In this document: piece after piece, positions 8,123 to 17,109 of the stretch
How the letters are laid out: the number at the start of each line of letters is the position of its first letter
Numbering within the stretch: the stretch's first letter is position 1
Assembly (NCBI RefSeq): GCF_035581345.1
Contig: NZ_CP141608.1
Location: 3,626,501-3,690,500, forward strand
Direction: 5' to 3'
Length of the DNA stretch: 64,000 nt
Origin: Pseudomonas sp. JQ170C
GTDB taxonomy: Bacteria; Pseudomonadota; Gammaproteobacteria; Pseudomonadales; Pseudomonadaceae
The notes under the pieces: generated by a model
Told to the model about the DNA's origin: nothing
Seen by the model: the letters and a program-made list of their open reading frames with translations, nothing else
The model's database searches: none
Position numbers and translations under genes: made by a program

Positions 8123-9535
8123 CTAGGCGCCTTTGCCCGACACCGCCGGCTGGCCTGCCAGGGCGCTGGCGCCCGCTTTGCGCCGGGTCAGCGAGATCAG
8201 CAGGATGGCCAGGGTGACGCCTGCGGTCATCAGGGTCTCATAGCGGTAGGCCGGGCTGATCAGCATGTAGCCCAGCACCGTGACGATCAGGCCGATCACC
8301 AGCCACGTCAGCCACGGGAACAGCCACATCTTGAACGCAAGCTCAGTGCCCGCACGGTCGGTGATGGCCCGCATGCGCAATTGCGAAACCGCGATCACCA
8401 GGTACACCAGCAAGGCGATGGCCCCGGTGGTCGAGAGCAGGAAACCGAACACCTTGCCGGGGAACACATAGTTGACCAGGCAACCGGCAAAGCCGGCGAA
8501 GGTCGAGAGGATCACCGCCACGGTGGGGACGCCGTTGCCGGAAATGCGCTTGGTCATCTTCAGCGCCTCGCCGCGCGAACCCAGCGAGTAAAGCATCCGC
8601 GAGGCGGTGTAGAGCCCCGAGTTCATGCAGCTGGTCACCGCCACCAGCACCACCAGGTCAACCAGCAACTTGGCGCCGGGTACATTCAACACCTCCAGCA
8701 CGCGCTGGAACGAGCCCACGGACTTGAGCCCCGGATCGTTCCAGGCCACCAGCGAGACAATGAAGAAGATCGAAACGATGTAGAAGATCGCGATGCGGTA
8801 GACCACCAGGTTGGTGGCCTTGCGGATCTTCTCTTTGGGGTTGGCGGTTTCGTCGGCCGCAATGGTGACGATCTCGGCGCCGAAGAACGAGAAAATGGTC
8901 ACCAGCACACCGCCCAGCACCGCGCCGAAGCCATTGGGCATGAAGCCGCCGTTGGCCCATAGCTGACTGACCCCGGAGGTCTGCTGCGCCAGTGGCCACA
9001 CGCCAAACACCGCCAGGGTGCAGACACCGATGAAGGCCAGGATCGCCACCACCTTGATCAGGGCGAACCAGTACTCGAATTCACCGAAGTTCTTCACGCT
9101 GATCAGGTTGGTGCACGACAGCACGATCATGATCAGAAAGGCGAACAGCCAGGACGGCACGCCGGGGAAATACGCATGGAGGATGTCGGCGCCGGCAATG
9201 GCTTCGACCGGGATGATCAACACCCAGAACCACCAGTACAGCCAACCGATGGTAAAGCCGGCCCAGGGGCCGATGGCCTGGCTTGCATAGGTAGAGAACG
9301 AGCCGCTGTTGGGGTTGGCAATGGCCATTTCCCCCAGCATGCGCATCACCAGCAGCACCAGCAGGCCGGTCATGGCGTAGGAAATCAGGATGGCCGGCCC
9401 CGCCGTGGCAATGGCGGTGGAAGAGCCGATGAACAAGCCGGCGCCGATGATGCCGGCGATGGAAATCATCGACACCTGGCGCGATGTCAGTCCGTGTTGC
9501 AGCGAACGCTGTTTCTTTTGTTCTAGCGAAGCCAT
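8123..9535 (-). CDS. APC-family amino acid permease, GabP-like
   Basis: A 470-residue inner-membrane transporter with about 12 membrane helices. It starts with the amino-acid permease signature SISIAGIIGAGLFIGSS and GPAILISYAMTGLLVLLVMRMLGEM, and contains the conserved FSFFGAEIVTIAADE segment of GabP, AnsP and ProY relatives. It probably takes up GABA or a similar omega-amino acid with protons. The start is the ATG at 9535 with GAGGG upstream; a TTG two codons earlier is less likely. It diverges from a LysR gene and a GABA-type aminotransferase, which supports a shared substrate. Confidence 0.86.
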   Translation of the reverse strand: MASLEQKKQRSLQHGLTSRQVSMISIAGIIGAGLFIGSSTAIATAGPAILISYAMTGLLVLLVMRMLGEMAIANPNSGSFSTYASQAIGPWAGFTIGWLYWWFWVLIIPVEAIAGADILHAYFPGVPSWLFAFLIMIVLSCTNLISVKNFGEFEYWFALIKVVAILAFIGVCTLAVFGVWPLAQQTSGVSQLWANGGFMPNGFGAVLGGVLVTIFSFFGAEIVTIAADETANPKEKIRKATNLVVYRIAIFYIVSIFFIVSLVAWNDPGLKSVGSFQRVLEVLNVPGAKLLVDLVVLVAVTSCMNSGLYTASRMLYSLGSRGEALKMTKRISGNGVPTVAVILSTFAGFAGCLVNYVFPGKVFGFLLSTTGAIALLVYLVIAVSQLRMRAITDRAGTELAFKMWLFPWLTWLVIGLIVTVLGYMLISPAYRYETLMTAGVTLAILLISLTRRKAGASALAGQPAVSGKGA

Positions 9536-9872
9536 GTTCAACCCTCAACTGGGTATGCCGCCGCGCCTTAGCGCAACCGACAGGGATAGAGCAGAAGTTT
9601 TTTATAGGAATGGTGACGCTTGTTGTTGTCTGCGGCCCGTCCCAAGCCGAATTAAAGTCGCCCTCTGAATAATCAAACAATGAACTTTCGAGCAGGAAAA
9701 TACGGCCAGTTAGTTGCTCTGACTTCGGTGTTTTGCCTACTGTGAATTTCAGTTGAAATCCTTGATGCGGGTCAGTATTAATCTAGAGGACCGACTGTCA
9801 CAAACGACCTTTTAGAAACACATGATTCCATTACGGAATGACCTCACGCCTTTTTCGCCGGATTGACCGCCC
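9536..9872. other. Divergent promoter region between permease and LysR genes
   Basis: I see no gene in these 337 bases. ATTTCA and TGAAAT flank a GT at 9746-9759, a short dyad of the kind bound by LysR proteins; the AT-rich stretch 9772-9790 could hold a -10 box. Nothing else stands out. Confidence 0.4.
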
Positions 9873-10778
9873 ATGTCCAAACGCCTGATGCCCTCGACCA
9901 CCGCGCTGCAGTGCTTTGAAGCTGCCGCCCGGCACCTGAGCTTCACCCGCGCCGCCCAAAAGCTGCACCTGACCCAGAGCGCGGTGAGCAAGCAGGTCGC
10001 CCAGCTCGAAGACATGCTCAGCCATCCCTTGTTCCAGCGCATTCGCCGACGCCTGCACCTGACCCCGGCCGGCGCCCTGTACCTGACCGAGGTGAACAAG
10101 ATCCTGGTCCAGCTGGATATGTCCAGCCGCTACATCCTGAGCTATGGCGGCGAGACTGAAGTGCTGCGCATTGCCACCCAGCCGACCTTCGGCGAGCGTT
10201 GGCTGGTGCCCAACCTCAAGGGCTTTGGTGAGCGCTACCCGCGCATTCACCTGGACGTACGCAACGCCCTGGAACCCTTTGATCTGGTCCAGGCCAAGGC
10301 CGATATTGCCTTCTTTTTCGGCCAGGGCACCTGGCCAGGGGCAACCTGCATCGAACTGTTCAATGAGCAGGTGGTGCCGGTGTGCGCACCCGCGCTGCTG
10401 GCCCGTCATGCCTTCGCCAGCGCCGGTGCCCTTACCGAGCACCGCCTGCTGCAATGCACCTCAAGGCCCGAAGCCTGGCACGAATGGTTCCAGGGCCAGG
10501 GCCTGCACAGCGAAAACAGCTACCACGGCCCGCGCTTCGACACCTTTTCCATGTGCATCCGGGCCGCCCAGGCCGGCTGCGGTATCGCGCTGATCCCCCA
10601 ATACCTGGTGGCCGAGGAGCTGCAGGAGGGCAAATTGGTGATCGCCTGGGCACACGCCAAGCCCAGCGAAGGCTCGCACTTCATTGCCCATGCCGAGCAC
10701 GCCGCCGAAGTGCCCAAGGTCCGCGCGTTTGTGCAATGGATCACTGAGCGCGTAGGGCTTGAGGCGCAACATTCATAA
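9873..10778 (+). CDS. LysR-family regulator, GcvA-like
   Basis: A 301-residue LysR protein. The winged helix-turn-helix is at residues about 6-65 (ALQCFEAAARHLSFTRAAQKLHLTQSAVSKQVAQLE), followed by a substrate-binding domain. The N-terminus and the HLTQSAVSKQV recognition helix place it in the GcvA branch. It lies between the permease and the aminotransferase and probably activates both when the amino acid is present. Ligand unknown. Confidence 0.9.
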   Translation: MSKRLMPSTTALQCFEAAARHLSFTRAAQKLHLTQSAVSKQVAQLEDMLSHPLFQRIRRRLHLTPAGALYLTEVNKILVQLDMSSRYILSYGGETEVLRIATQPTFGERWLVPNLKGFGERYPRIHLDVRNALEPFDLVQAKADIAFFFGQGTWPGATCIELFNEQVVPVCAPALLARHAFASAGALTEHRLLQCTSRPEAWHEWFQGQGLHSENSYHGPRFDTFSMCIRAAQAGCGIALIPQYLVAEELQEGKLVIAWAHAKPSEGSHFIAHAEHAAEVPKVRAFVQWITERVGLEAQHS

Positions 10779-10870
10779 TTGGCGGAATGATTGCAATCCT
10801 TTAATTCGTTTGCGCTCAGCTCGCCAGTCTCGCTTATATACCGGCAAAACTAATCAGAGGCCGCGTGCAC

Positions 10871-12112
10871 ATGAGCCACGAAACAATCAGCCAGTCCATT
10901 TCCGTAGTTCATCCCATTACACTCTCGCACGGTAAAAACGCGGAAGTCTGGGACACCCGTGGCAAACGTTATATTGATTTTGTCGGTGGCATCGGCGTGT
11001 TGAACCTGGGCCATTGCAACCCGGGTATTGTCGCGGCCATCCAGCATCAGGCCACACGCCTCACCCATTACGCGTTCAATGCCGCCGGGCATGAGCCGTA
11101 CATCGAATTGATGCAGCGCCTGGCAGCGTTCGTACCGGTGTCCTACCCCTTGAGCGGCATGCTCACCAACAGTGGCGCGGAGGCGGCGGAAAACGCCCTT
11201 AAGATTGCCCGGGGCGCCACCGGCAAGACGGCGATCATCGCCTTCGACGGTGGCTTTCACGGCCGCACCCTGGCCACCCTGAACCTCAATGGCAAGGTTG
11301 CTCCGTACAAGCAGCGGGTCGGCGTGCTACCGGGGCCGGTGTATCACCTGCCCTACCCCAGCGCCGATACCGGGGTGACGACCGAACAGGCCCTGACGGC
11401 CCTGGAGCGACTGTTCAGTGTCGAGATCGACGTCAATGAAGTGGCGGCAGTGATCTTCGAGCCGGTCCAGGGCGAAGGCGGCTTCCTGGCCATGGAGCCG
11501 GCCTTTGCCCAGGCCCTGCAGCGCTTCTGTAAAGGCCACGGGATTCTGATGATCGCCGACGAGATCCAGTCCGGCTTCGGCCGCACCGGCCAGCGCTTTG
11601 CTTTCCCGCGCCTGGGCATCGAACCCGACCTGCTGCTGGTCGCCAAGAGCATTGCCGGCGGCATGCCGCTGGGGGCCGTACTGGGACGCAGGGAGCTGCT
11701 CGACAGCCTGCCAAAGGGCGGCCTGGGTGGTACCTACTCCGGCAACCCGATGGCCTGTGCGGCGGCCTTGTCGACCCTGGAGCAGATGACAGACGCCAAC
11801 CTCGCCACCTGGGGCGAGCTGCAGGAAAGCGCCATCGTCAGCCGCTACCAGCGCTGGCAGGCGCAGAAGCTGTCGCCCTGCCTGGGCCGCCTGACCGGCA
11901 CCGGTGCGATGCGCGGCATCGAGCTGGTCGATGCCAACGGCGCACCCGCCCCGGCGCAGCTGGCCCGTGTGCTGGAAACGGCCAGGGACGCCGGGCTGTT
12001 GCTGATGCCCAGCGGCAAGGTCCGGCACATCATCCGCCTGCTTGCGCCACTGACCATCGAGCCTGAGGTGCTCAACGAGGGGCTGGATATTCTGGAGCGA
12101 TGCCTGGCCTAG
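10871..12112 (+). CDS. Class III PLP aminotransferase (4-aminobutyrate / 2-aminoadipate type)
   Basis: A 413-residue fold-type I aminotransferase. The conserved points are GGIGVLNLGH near the N-terminus, LTNSGAEAAENALKIAR (cofactor phosphate), FDGGFHGRT, EPVQGEGGF, the ADEIQSGFGRTG strand, and Lys259 in VAKSIAGGMPLGAV as the Schiff-base lysine. GABA, 5-aminovalerate or 2-aminoadipate are candidate donors. I recall a P. putida relative proposed to act on 2-aminoadipate in D-lysine catabolism, but I could not check identity. AGAGG lies 10 bases before the ATG at 10871 and only 4 before an in-frame GTG at 10865, so the start is slightly uncertain. It follows the LysR gene. Confidence 0.88.
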   Translation: MSHETISQSISVVHPITLSHGKNAEVWDTRGKRYIDFVGGIGVLNLGHCNPGIVAAIQHQATRLTHYAFNAAGHEPYIELMQRLAAFVPVSYPLSGMLTNSGAEAAENALKIARGATGKTAIIAFDGGFHGRTLATLNLNGKVAPYKQRVGVLPGPVYHLPYPSADTGVTTEQALTALERLFSVEIDVNEVAAVIFEPVQGEGGFLAMEPAFAQALQRFCKGHGILMIADEIQSGFGRTGQRFAFPRLGIEPDLLLVAKSIAGGMPLGAVLGRRELLDSLPKGGLGGTYSGNPMACAAALSTLEQMTDANLATWGELQESAIVSRYQRWQAQKLSPCLGRLTGTGAMRGIELVDANGAPAPAQLARVLETARDAGLLLMPSGKVRHIIRLLAPLTIEPEVLNEGLDILERCLA

Positions 12113-12237
12113 GTTTTCGCCCCCAGGCGCCCGGACAATGGCTGGTCTAGCATTGTCTTACCCATGCGCCGCCGGTATTGGCCTATGTGGAACTGAACTG
12201 CAGTTATCACTTCGCGTGCCAATGAAGGTCCTCCACC

Positions 12238-15102
12238 ATGAACCAACCCCGTCGCGGGTTTCCCCTGCAGGTGCTCATCGGCCTGGCGATCATGTTCAGT
12301 ACCCTGGTGCTCTGCGGGGTACTGGCATACCAGGGTTATCACGGTATCAAGCAGGCGCTGGTGGCCGCCTCGGCAGAATCCACGCACCAGTTGGGACGTA
12401 CCATCAACGAGCGTGCCCAACGCTTGATCGACCCGGTGCTCAGTACCATCCGTCTCCTGGCCCACGACCCCATCTCCCATGCCCAGAACCTGCAACAGCG
12501 GCTCGATCGCCTGCCGTTGCTGGTGGCCAGCCTGTCCACCAACGCGACGCTCAGTGCGGTGTATGTCGGCTATCCGAATGGTGAATTCCTGCTGGCGCGG
12601 ACCCTGCGCACTGACGCGCAGAAGCAGGACCTGCAAGCCCCTGCGGGCACCGCCTACCTGGTTCAGAGCATCAGCCTGGACGAAAGCGGCCAGTTGCAGG
12701 GGGAGTGGCGCTTCTATGACCCGCAGCTGAAGCTGCTCGAGCGCCTTGCCAAGCCCGACTACCGCTTCGATCCGCGTACCCGCCCCTGGTTCGTCTCCGG
12801 CATGGCGTCGGCCGCTACGGTGCTGACCAAGCCCTATGTCTTCTTCACCACCCGGGAGATTGGCCTGACGATGGCGCAGCGCAGCATCGACGGGGCGGCG
12901 GTGATGGGCATGGATGCCTCGGTCAATGACCTGGGGGGTGAAGTCGAGGACCTGCGCATGACGCCCGGCACCGAGATGGCCGTGGTGGACAGCGCAGGCA
13001 GCGTGATCATCTACCCGGACCTGCAGCGTGTGGTGGTCAAGGAAGGCGAAGACCTGCGCTTGTCGCGCCTGGATGAATTGGGCGTGGCAAGCCTGGACTG
13101 GTTGTTGGCCAATGACCACAAGGGTCTGGAACCGGTTCGCTACCAGGCTGGCGGCAAGGACTGGTATGGCATTCAGGTGCCCTTGTCGTCGTTTGTCCAA
13201 CATGACATCCGAATGCTGATTGCCATACCCGCCACCGAACTGCTGATCGGCGCACGCCAGGCGTTGCTTGAAGCGGCGTTGTGGGCGAGCGTGCTGACCG
13301 CCCTGCTGTTGCTGGTTGGCTGGGCGCTGGCCCGGCGCATTGCCCAGCCGCTGCAGGCGCTGACCCAGCAGGTGCACGCCCTGGCCGGTTTTGACTTCGC
13401 TCAGAAAGTGGGGGTCGACTCGCGGATCACCGAGGTGCGCGAGCTCAGCCAGGTCCTGGGCAGCATGTCGCGCACCATCAACAACTTTCAGGCCATTACC
13501 CTCACCCTCAGCCGAGAAACCGACCTGGACAAGATGCTCGGTGAGGTGCTCGGCCAACTCGTGGAGGCCACGTCCGTTGAAGGTGGGGCCGTTTACCTGC
13601 AGAAGGAAGCCTCCGACGCCCTGCACCTGGCAGCCCATTGCCGGGGCGATCAGTATCCCGCCGAACTGACCCTGGAAATGGGCAGCCACGGCGACCTGAA
13701 TGCCGCCGTGGCACACGCACTGCAAAGCCAGGCGCACTACCTGGCCGTTGCCTTGAACGACCGCAGCGAGCACCTGCTCGGCATTCTGGTGCTGCAACTG
13801 CGACCCCAGCAGCAACCGGGCGGCGTGCAGCAACCGTTCCGCCAGTTCGTCCAGGAGTTGTCGGGGGCTGCCGCCGTCGCCATCGAAACGCGCCAGTTGG
13901 TCGAAACCCAGCAACGCCTGCTGGATGCCATCATCAAATTGCTGGCCGACGCCACTGACGCCAAGAGCCCCTACACCGGCGGGCACTGCCAACGGGTCCC
14001 GCAACTGGCCGAGATGTTGCTGGACAAGGTCATCGAAGCTCGCAGCGGTCCTTATGCCGATTACCGCATGAGTGAACTGGAACGGTATGAATTCAGGATC
14101 GCCGCCTGGCTGCATGATTGCGGCAAGGTCACCAGCCCCGAATATGTGGTCGACAAGGCCACCAAGCTGGAAACGCTGTACAACCGCATCCACGAGATCC
14201 GCACGCGCTTTGAGGTGCTATGGCGCGACCTCGAAGTGGACTACTGGAAAGGCATGGCCGCTGGCGGTGATCAGCAAGCGCTGCAATGGGCCCTGGAGAG
14301 TCGCCGGGCCGAGCTTCAAGATGAGTTCGCCTTCGTTGCCAATGCCAACATTGGTGGCGAGTTCATGAGTGACGAGGCTATCGAACGCCTCAAGCAAATT
14401 GGCGCGCGGCGCTGGGAACGGCATTTCGACAACCGCCTGGGCTTGTCGCGGGACGAGTCCGAACGCCTGGCACCGGTTTCTTCGCCTGCCCTGCCGGCGC
14501 AGGAACAGTTGCTGGCCGACCGTGCCGATCACATCGTGCCCTGGGGCGAACGCAAGCCCCCGGTAGACAAGCATGACCCGCGCAACATCTGGGGCTTCGA
14601 CATGCGCCTGCCGGCGCAGGCCTACAACTATGGCGAGCTGTACAACCTTTCTATCCGCCGAGGCACGTTGACCGACGAAGAGCGATTCAAGATCAACGAG
14701 CACATCGTGCAGACCATCATCATGCTCAATACCCTGCCGCTGCCCAACCACCTCAAGCGCGTGCCGTCCATCGCCGGTAACCACCATGAGAAGATGGACG
14801 GCACCGGCTACCCGCGTCGCCTGCGCAAGGACGACATGAGTATTGCCGAGCGGGTGATGGCTATCGCCGACATCTTTGAGGCACTGAGCGCGGCCGATCG
14901 CCCCTATAAAGCCGCCAAGACACTGTCTGAGTCGGTGAAGATCCTGGGGGCGATGGCCCGCGACCAGCATATCGATGCGGACCTGTTTCGCTTGTTCCTC
15001 ACCACGGGGGTGTATCGCCAGTACGGCGAGAAATTCCTGCGCCGCGAACAGCTCGACGACGTGGATATCCAGCCCTACCTCGCGGCCCTGGATGCAGTCT
15101 GA
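12238..15102 (+). CDS. Membrane sensor with Cache, HAMP, GAF and HD-GYP domains
   Basis: A 954-residue protein. A transmembrane helix near 9-31 is followed by a large periplasmic dCACHE-like sensor, a second helix near 340-362 (WASVLTALLLLVGWAL), a HAMP linker, a GAF-like domain (about 420-550) and an HD-GYP output domain. The metal-binding residues include His583, the HD pair at 626-627 (WLHDCGK) and HHExxxGTGYP at 849-859. About 220 residues separate HD from HHE, far more than in standard HD-GYP domains. It probably degrades cyclic di-GMP in response to a periplasmic ligand. The ribosome site is AAGGT. It is a single gene with no obvious partner. Confidence 0.88.
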   Translation: MNQPRRGFPLQVLIGLAIMFSTLVLCGVLAYQGYHGIKQALVAASAESTHQLGRTINERAQRLIDPVLSTIRLLAHDPISHAQNLQQRLDRLPLLVASLSTNATLSAVYVGYPNGEFLLARTLRTDAQKQDLQAPAGTAYLVQSISLDESGQLQGEWRFYDPQLKLLERLAKPDYRFDPRTRPWFVSGMASAATVLTKPYVFFTTREIGLTMAQRSIDGAAVMGMDASVNDLGGEVEDLRMTPGTEMAVVDSAGSVIIYPDLQRVVVKEGEDLRLSRLDELGVASLDWLLANDHKGLEPVRYQAGGKDWYGIQVPLSSFVQHDIRMLIAIPATELLIGARQALLEAALWASVLTALLLLVGWALARRIAQPLQALTQQVHALAGFDFAQKVGVDSRITEVRELSQVLGSMSRTINNFQAITLTLSRETDLDKMLGEVLGQLVEATSVEGGAVYLQKEASDALHLAAHCRGDQYPAELTLEMGSHGDLNAAVAHALQSQAHYLAVALNDRSEHLLGILVLQLRPQQQPGGVQQPFRQFVQELSGAAAVAIETRQLVETQQRLLDAIIKLLADATDAKSPYTGGHCQRVPQLAEMLLDKVIEARSGPYADYRMSELERYEFRIAAWLHDCGKVTSPEYVVDKATKLETLYNRIHEIRTRFEVLWRDLEVDYWKGMAAGGDQQALQWALESRRAELQDEFAFVANANIGGEFMSDEAIERLKQIGARRWERHFDNRLGLSRDESERLAPVSSPALPAQEQLLADRADHIVPWGERKPPVDKHDPRNIWGFDMRLPAQAYNYGELYNLSIRRGTLTDEERFKINEHIVQTIIMLNTLPLPNHLKRVPSIAGNHHEKMDGTGYPRRLRKDDMSIAERVMAIADIFEALSAADRPYKAAKTLSESVKILGAMARDQHIDADLFRLFLTTGVYRQYGEKFLRREQLDDVDIQPYLAALDAV

Positions 15103-15130
15103 CTGCCGTGCTGCGCCCAGGCTTGCAGTG

Positions 15131-15772
15131 CTATTGCAATGCGCCCGGCCAGTGCTCGATGCCATTGGCAAAATGGCGTGCGCGCAAGCCGCCGGCCTTC
15201 AGGGCCGCAACCGCATCACGGGAAAACACGCACCAGGGGCCACGGCAATAGGCGATGACCTCCTGGCTCGGTGGTAGCTCGCCCAGGCGCTGCTGCAATT
15301 CACGGAACGGAATATTGATCGCCCCGGGCAAGTGGCCCTGGGCGAACTCGTCGGCCGGGCGGACATCCAGCAACGTCACGCTCTGCTCGCGCAAGCGCTC
15401 GAGCAACTCTTCACGGCTGATGGCTTCCAGTACCTCGGGGGTGTGCCGGCTGTCGTCGAGCAGCTCGCGCATGGCGGCGCGATTGAATTCGGCCAATTGC
15501 CCAAGCGCGGCAAGCACGCCGTGGATGGGGCCCTCACCGAGGCGGTACAGCACACGCTTGCCGTCGCGGCGGGTCTGCACGAGCCCGGCGCGGCGCAGGT
15601 GCTGCAAGTGCTGAGAGGCATTGGCCACCGACAGCTCGCACTGCTGCGCCAGTTGCTCCACGGCACGCTCACCCTGGGCAATGGCATCGAGCAGGTTAAG
15701 GCGATGGGCATGGCCCAGGGTTCGGGCCAGCTCGGCGATATCGTGCTGAAATTGAGTATTGAGGTCAGTCAT
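15131..15772 (-). CDS. ArsR-type regulator fused to a rhodanese domain
   Basis: A 213-residue protein. An ArsR/SmtB winged helix-turn-helix (about 8-95, LSVANASQHLQHLRRAGLVQTRRDGKRVLYRL) is joined to a C-terminal rhodanese domain (about 115-210) whose catalytic loop is CRGPWC within VIAYCRGPWCVFSRDAV. Such fusions are thought to sense sulfane sulfur or redox state through the rhodanese cysteine; that role is inference here. A perfect palindrome lies between it and the divergent DUF2938 gene. The ATG at 15772 was chosen by family N-terminus; its ribosome site is poor and a TTG at 15796 is possible. Confidence 0.87.
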   Translation of the reverse strand: MTDLNTQFQHDIAELARTLGHAHRLNLLDAIAQGERAVEQLAQQCELSVANASQHLQHLRRAGLVQTRRDGKRVLYRLGEGPIHGVLAALGQLAEFNRAAMRELLDDSRHTPEVLEAISREELLERLREQSVTLLDVRPADEFAQGHLPGAINIPFRELQQRLGELPPSQEVIAYCRGPWCVFSRDAVAALKAGGLRARHFANGIEHWPGALQ

Positions 15773-15795
15773 TGACAGCACGGTAGCATTGACCA

Positions 15796-15821
15796 ATCAT
15801 TCAATCAATTCATTGAATGAT
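15796..15821. promoter_or_regulatory. Palindromic operator for the ArsR-rhodanese regulator
   Basis: Two perfect 10-base arms, ATCATTCAAT and ATTGAATGAT, flank a 6-base spacer. They sit exactly between the divergent starts of the ArsR-type gene and the DUF2938 gene. The layout is that of an autoregulatory ArsR operator that also controls the neighbour. Confidence 0.8.
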
Positions 15822-15836
15822 AGACAGGAGAAACCC

Positions 15837-16328
15837 ATGCTCGAAGGATTCATTCTCGCGGTGTTGATCGGCCTGACGGCAACGGCACTGGCCGATCTGT
15901 GGACACTGTTCCAGCAGCGCGTGCTCGATATCCAGGGACCGAACTGGGCCCTGGTGGGCCGCTGGGTCGGGCATATGCCACAAGGCCGGTTCGTCCATGC
16001 CAGCATCGCCAAGGCACCGGCCTTGCCGTCGGAGCGGGTGCTGGGGTGGGCCACCCACTACCTGACCGGCATCGTTTTCGCCGCCGTGCTGCTGGCTCTC
16101 AACGGAGTGGAGTGGGTGCGCCAGCCTGTCTTGCTGCCGGCGCTGGCGCTGGGTGTGGCCACGGTGCTGGCGCCATTCCTGATCATGCAACCCGGGATGG
16201 GCCTGGGCATTGCCGCATCAAAAACCCCCAACCCACCGGCGGCACGCGTGCGCAGCCTGGTCGCCCATATCGTGTTCGGGGTGGCTTTGTATCTGGCGGG
16301 GTTGCTGTGGTCGGCGGTGCTGGCCTGA
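15837..16328 (+). CDS. DUF2938-family membrane protein
   Basis: A 163-residue inner-membrane protein with about four hydrophobic segments (residues 4-24, 80-95, 105-125 and 140-160), matching the DUF2938 family. No activity is known to me. AGGAG is six bases before the ATG. The 26-bp palindrome overlapping its promoter indicates control by the divergent ArsR-rhodanese protein, so a job in handling the same sulfur or redox signal is plausible. Confidence 0.82.
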   Translation: MLEGFILAVLIGLTATALADLWTLFQQRVLDIQGPNWALVGRWVGHMPQGRFVHASIAKAPALPSERVLGWATHYLTGIVFAAVLLALNGVEWVRQPVLLPALALGVATVLAPFLIMQPGMGLGIAASKTPNPPAARVRSLVAHIVFGVALYLAGLLWSAVLA

Positions 16329-16329
16329 A

Positions 16330-16578
16330 TCATCGACTGTGATGCAGCCAACGCTTCATGCGCGGCCACAGGCCGGAGGCTGGAAGCAGGACCGGCAGCC
16401 GCTCGGGCTGGACCGTGAGTTGCTGTTGCCAGCTATCCACCTGCGCCCTGAGCTCGGCCTCATGGCTCAAATGATGCTCGAACTCGGTGCGCGGCCCGGC
16501 GGCGAGGCTGCCCAGCACATACTCGACGGCGAGCTGGTCAAGCTCGTCCTGGGGCTCGTTGTCATCAACATTGCTCAT
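16330..16578 (-). CDS. Short anti-sigma-factor-like domain protein
   Basis: An 82-residue protein whose core (ELDQLAVEYVLGSLAAGPRTEFEHHLSHEAELRAQVDSWQQQL) is the N-terminal cytoplasmic domain of RskA/ChrR-type anti-sigma factors. The normal membrane helix and periplasmic C-terminal domain are missing; the protein ends soon after a basic stretch. No sigma factor gene is adjacent. GGAGTG precedes the ATG at 16578. It stops 1 base from the convergent DUF2938 stop. It may be a free-standing sigma-binding domain or the leftover of a longer gene. Confidence 0.68.
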   Translation of the reverse strand: MSNVDDNEPQDELDQLAVEYVLGSLAAGPRTEFEHHLSHEAELRAQVDSWQQQLTVQPERLPVLLPASGLWPRMKRWLHHSR

Positions 16579-16666
16579 TCCCGGCACTCCTGCGGTGCAG
16601 CCAGGACTTGTCTGCAATCTACAGCATACAACCCCGGCTGACGGCGCGGCCGCGAAGGGATGAACG

Positions 16667-16954
16667 TTACAGGCCGAGCTCTTGAGGGGTGAGCATGTCG
16701 CATTCAAAGGCGATCCAGCCACCTTCGAGTTCGGCATGGCCGTTGACGATCGGGCCGTAGTAGCTCAGGCCGTTGTCCAGGGTGACGCAGATATGCGTGG
16801 CTTTGTCCGGGGCGGCCAGGGCGCCGACAAAATGCACCTTCTTCAAGGTTTCGGTGACTGCTTCAAGGCCGACCCGAATCGCGACGTTTTCCACCGCTTC
16901 GACATCTTCGTGCAGGTCGTCGCTGACGGTCACGGTGGCTGTGTAGTTGTACAT
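16667..16954 (-). CDS. Conserved hypothetical protein, 95 residues
   Basis: A small soluble protein with alternating hydrophobic strands (YNYTATVTVSDD, KATHICVTLDNGLSYYGPIV) and no recognised domain. It starts at an ATG with GGAG eight bases upstream. It has the codon use of neighbouring real genes and no signal peptide. Function unknown. Confidence 0.68.
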   Translation of the reverse strand: MYNYTATVTVSDDLHEDVEAVENVAIRVGLEAVTETLKKVHFVGALAAPDKATHICVTLDNGLSYYGPIVNGHAELEGGWIAFECDMLTPQELGL

Positions 16955-17109
16955 GCTTGAACTCCAACGACGGATAGATCGGCGTCTGCTGACGCGCGCG
17001 GGCGCCTAGGGTAATGGACTGGCGCACAAAAATCCCGCGCACATCGACATCCGGCGCCGGCAAAGGCTGGTATTGTGCGCCCCCGCCATGATCAATCTGG
17101 GAAACGACA

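Noticed and set aside
12134..12157. Short dyad GACAATG/CATTGTC between the aminotransferase and HD-GYP genes
   Set aside because: The loop is long and no T-run follows, so neither a terminator nor an operator is supported.
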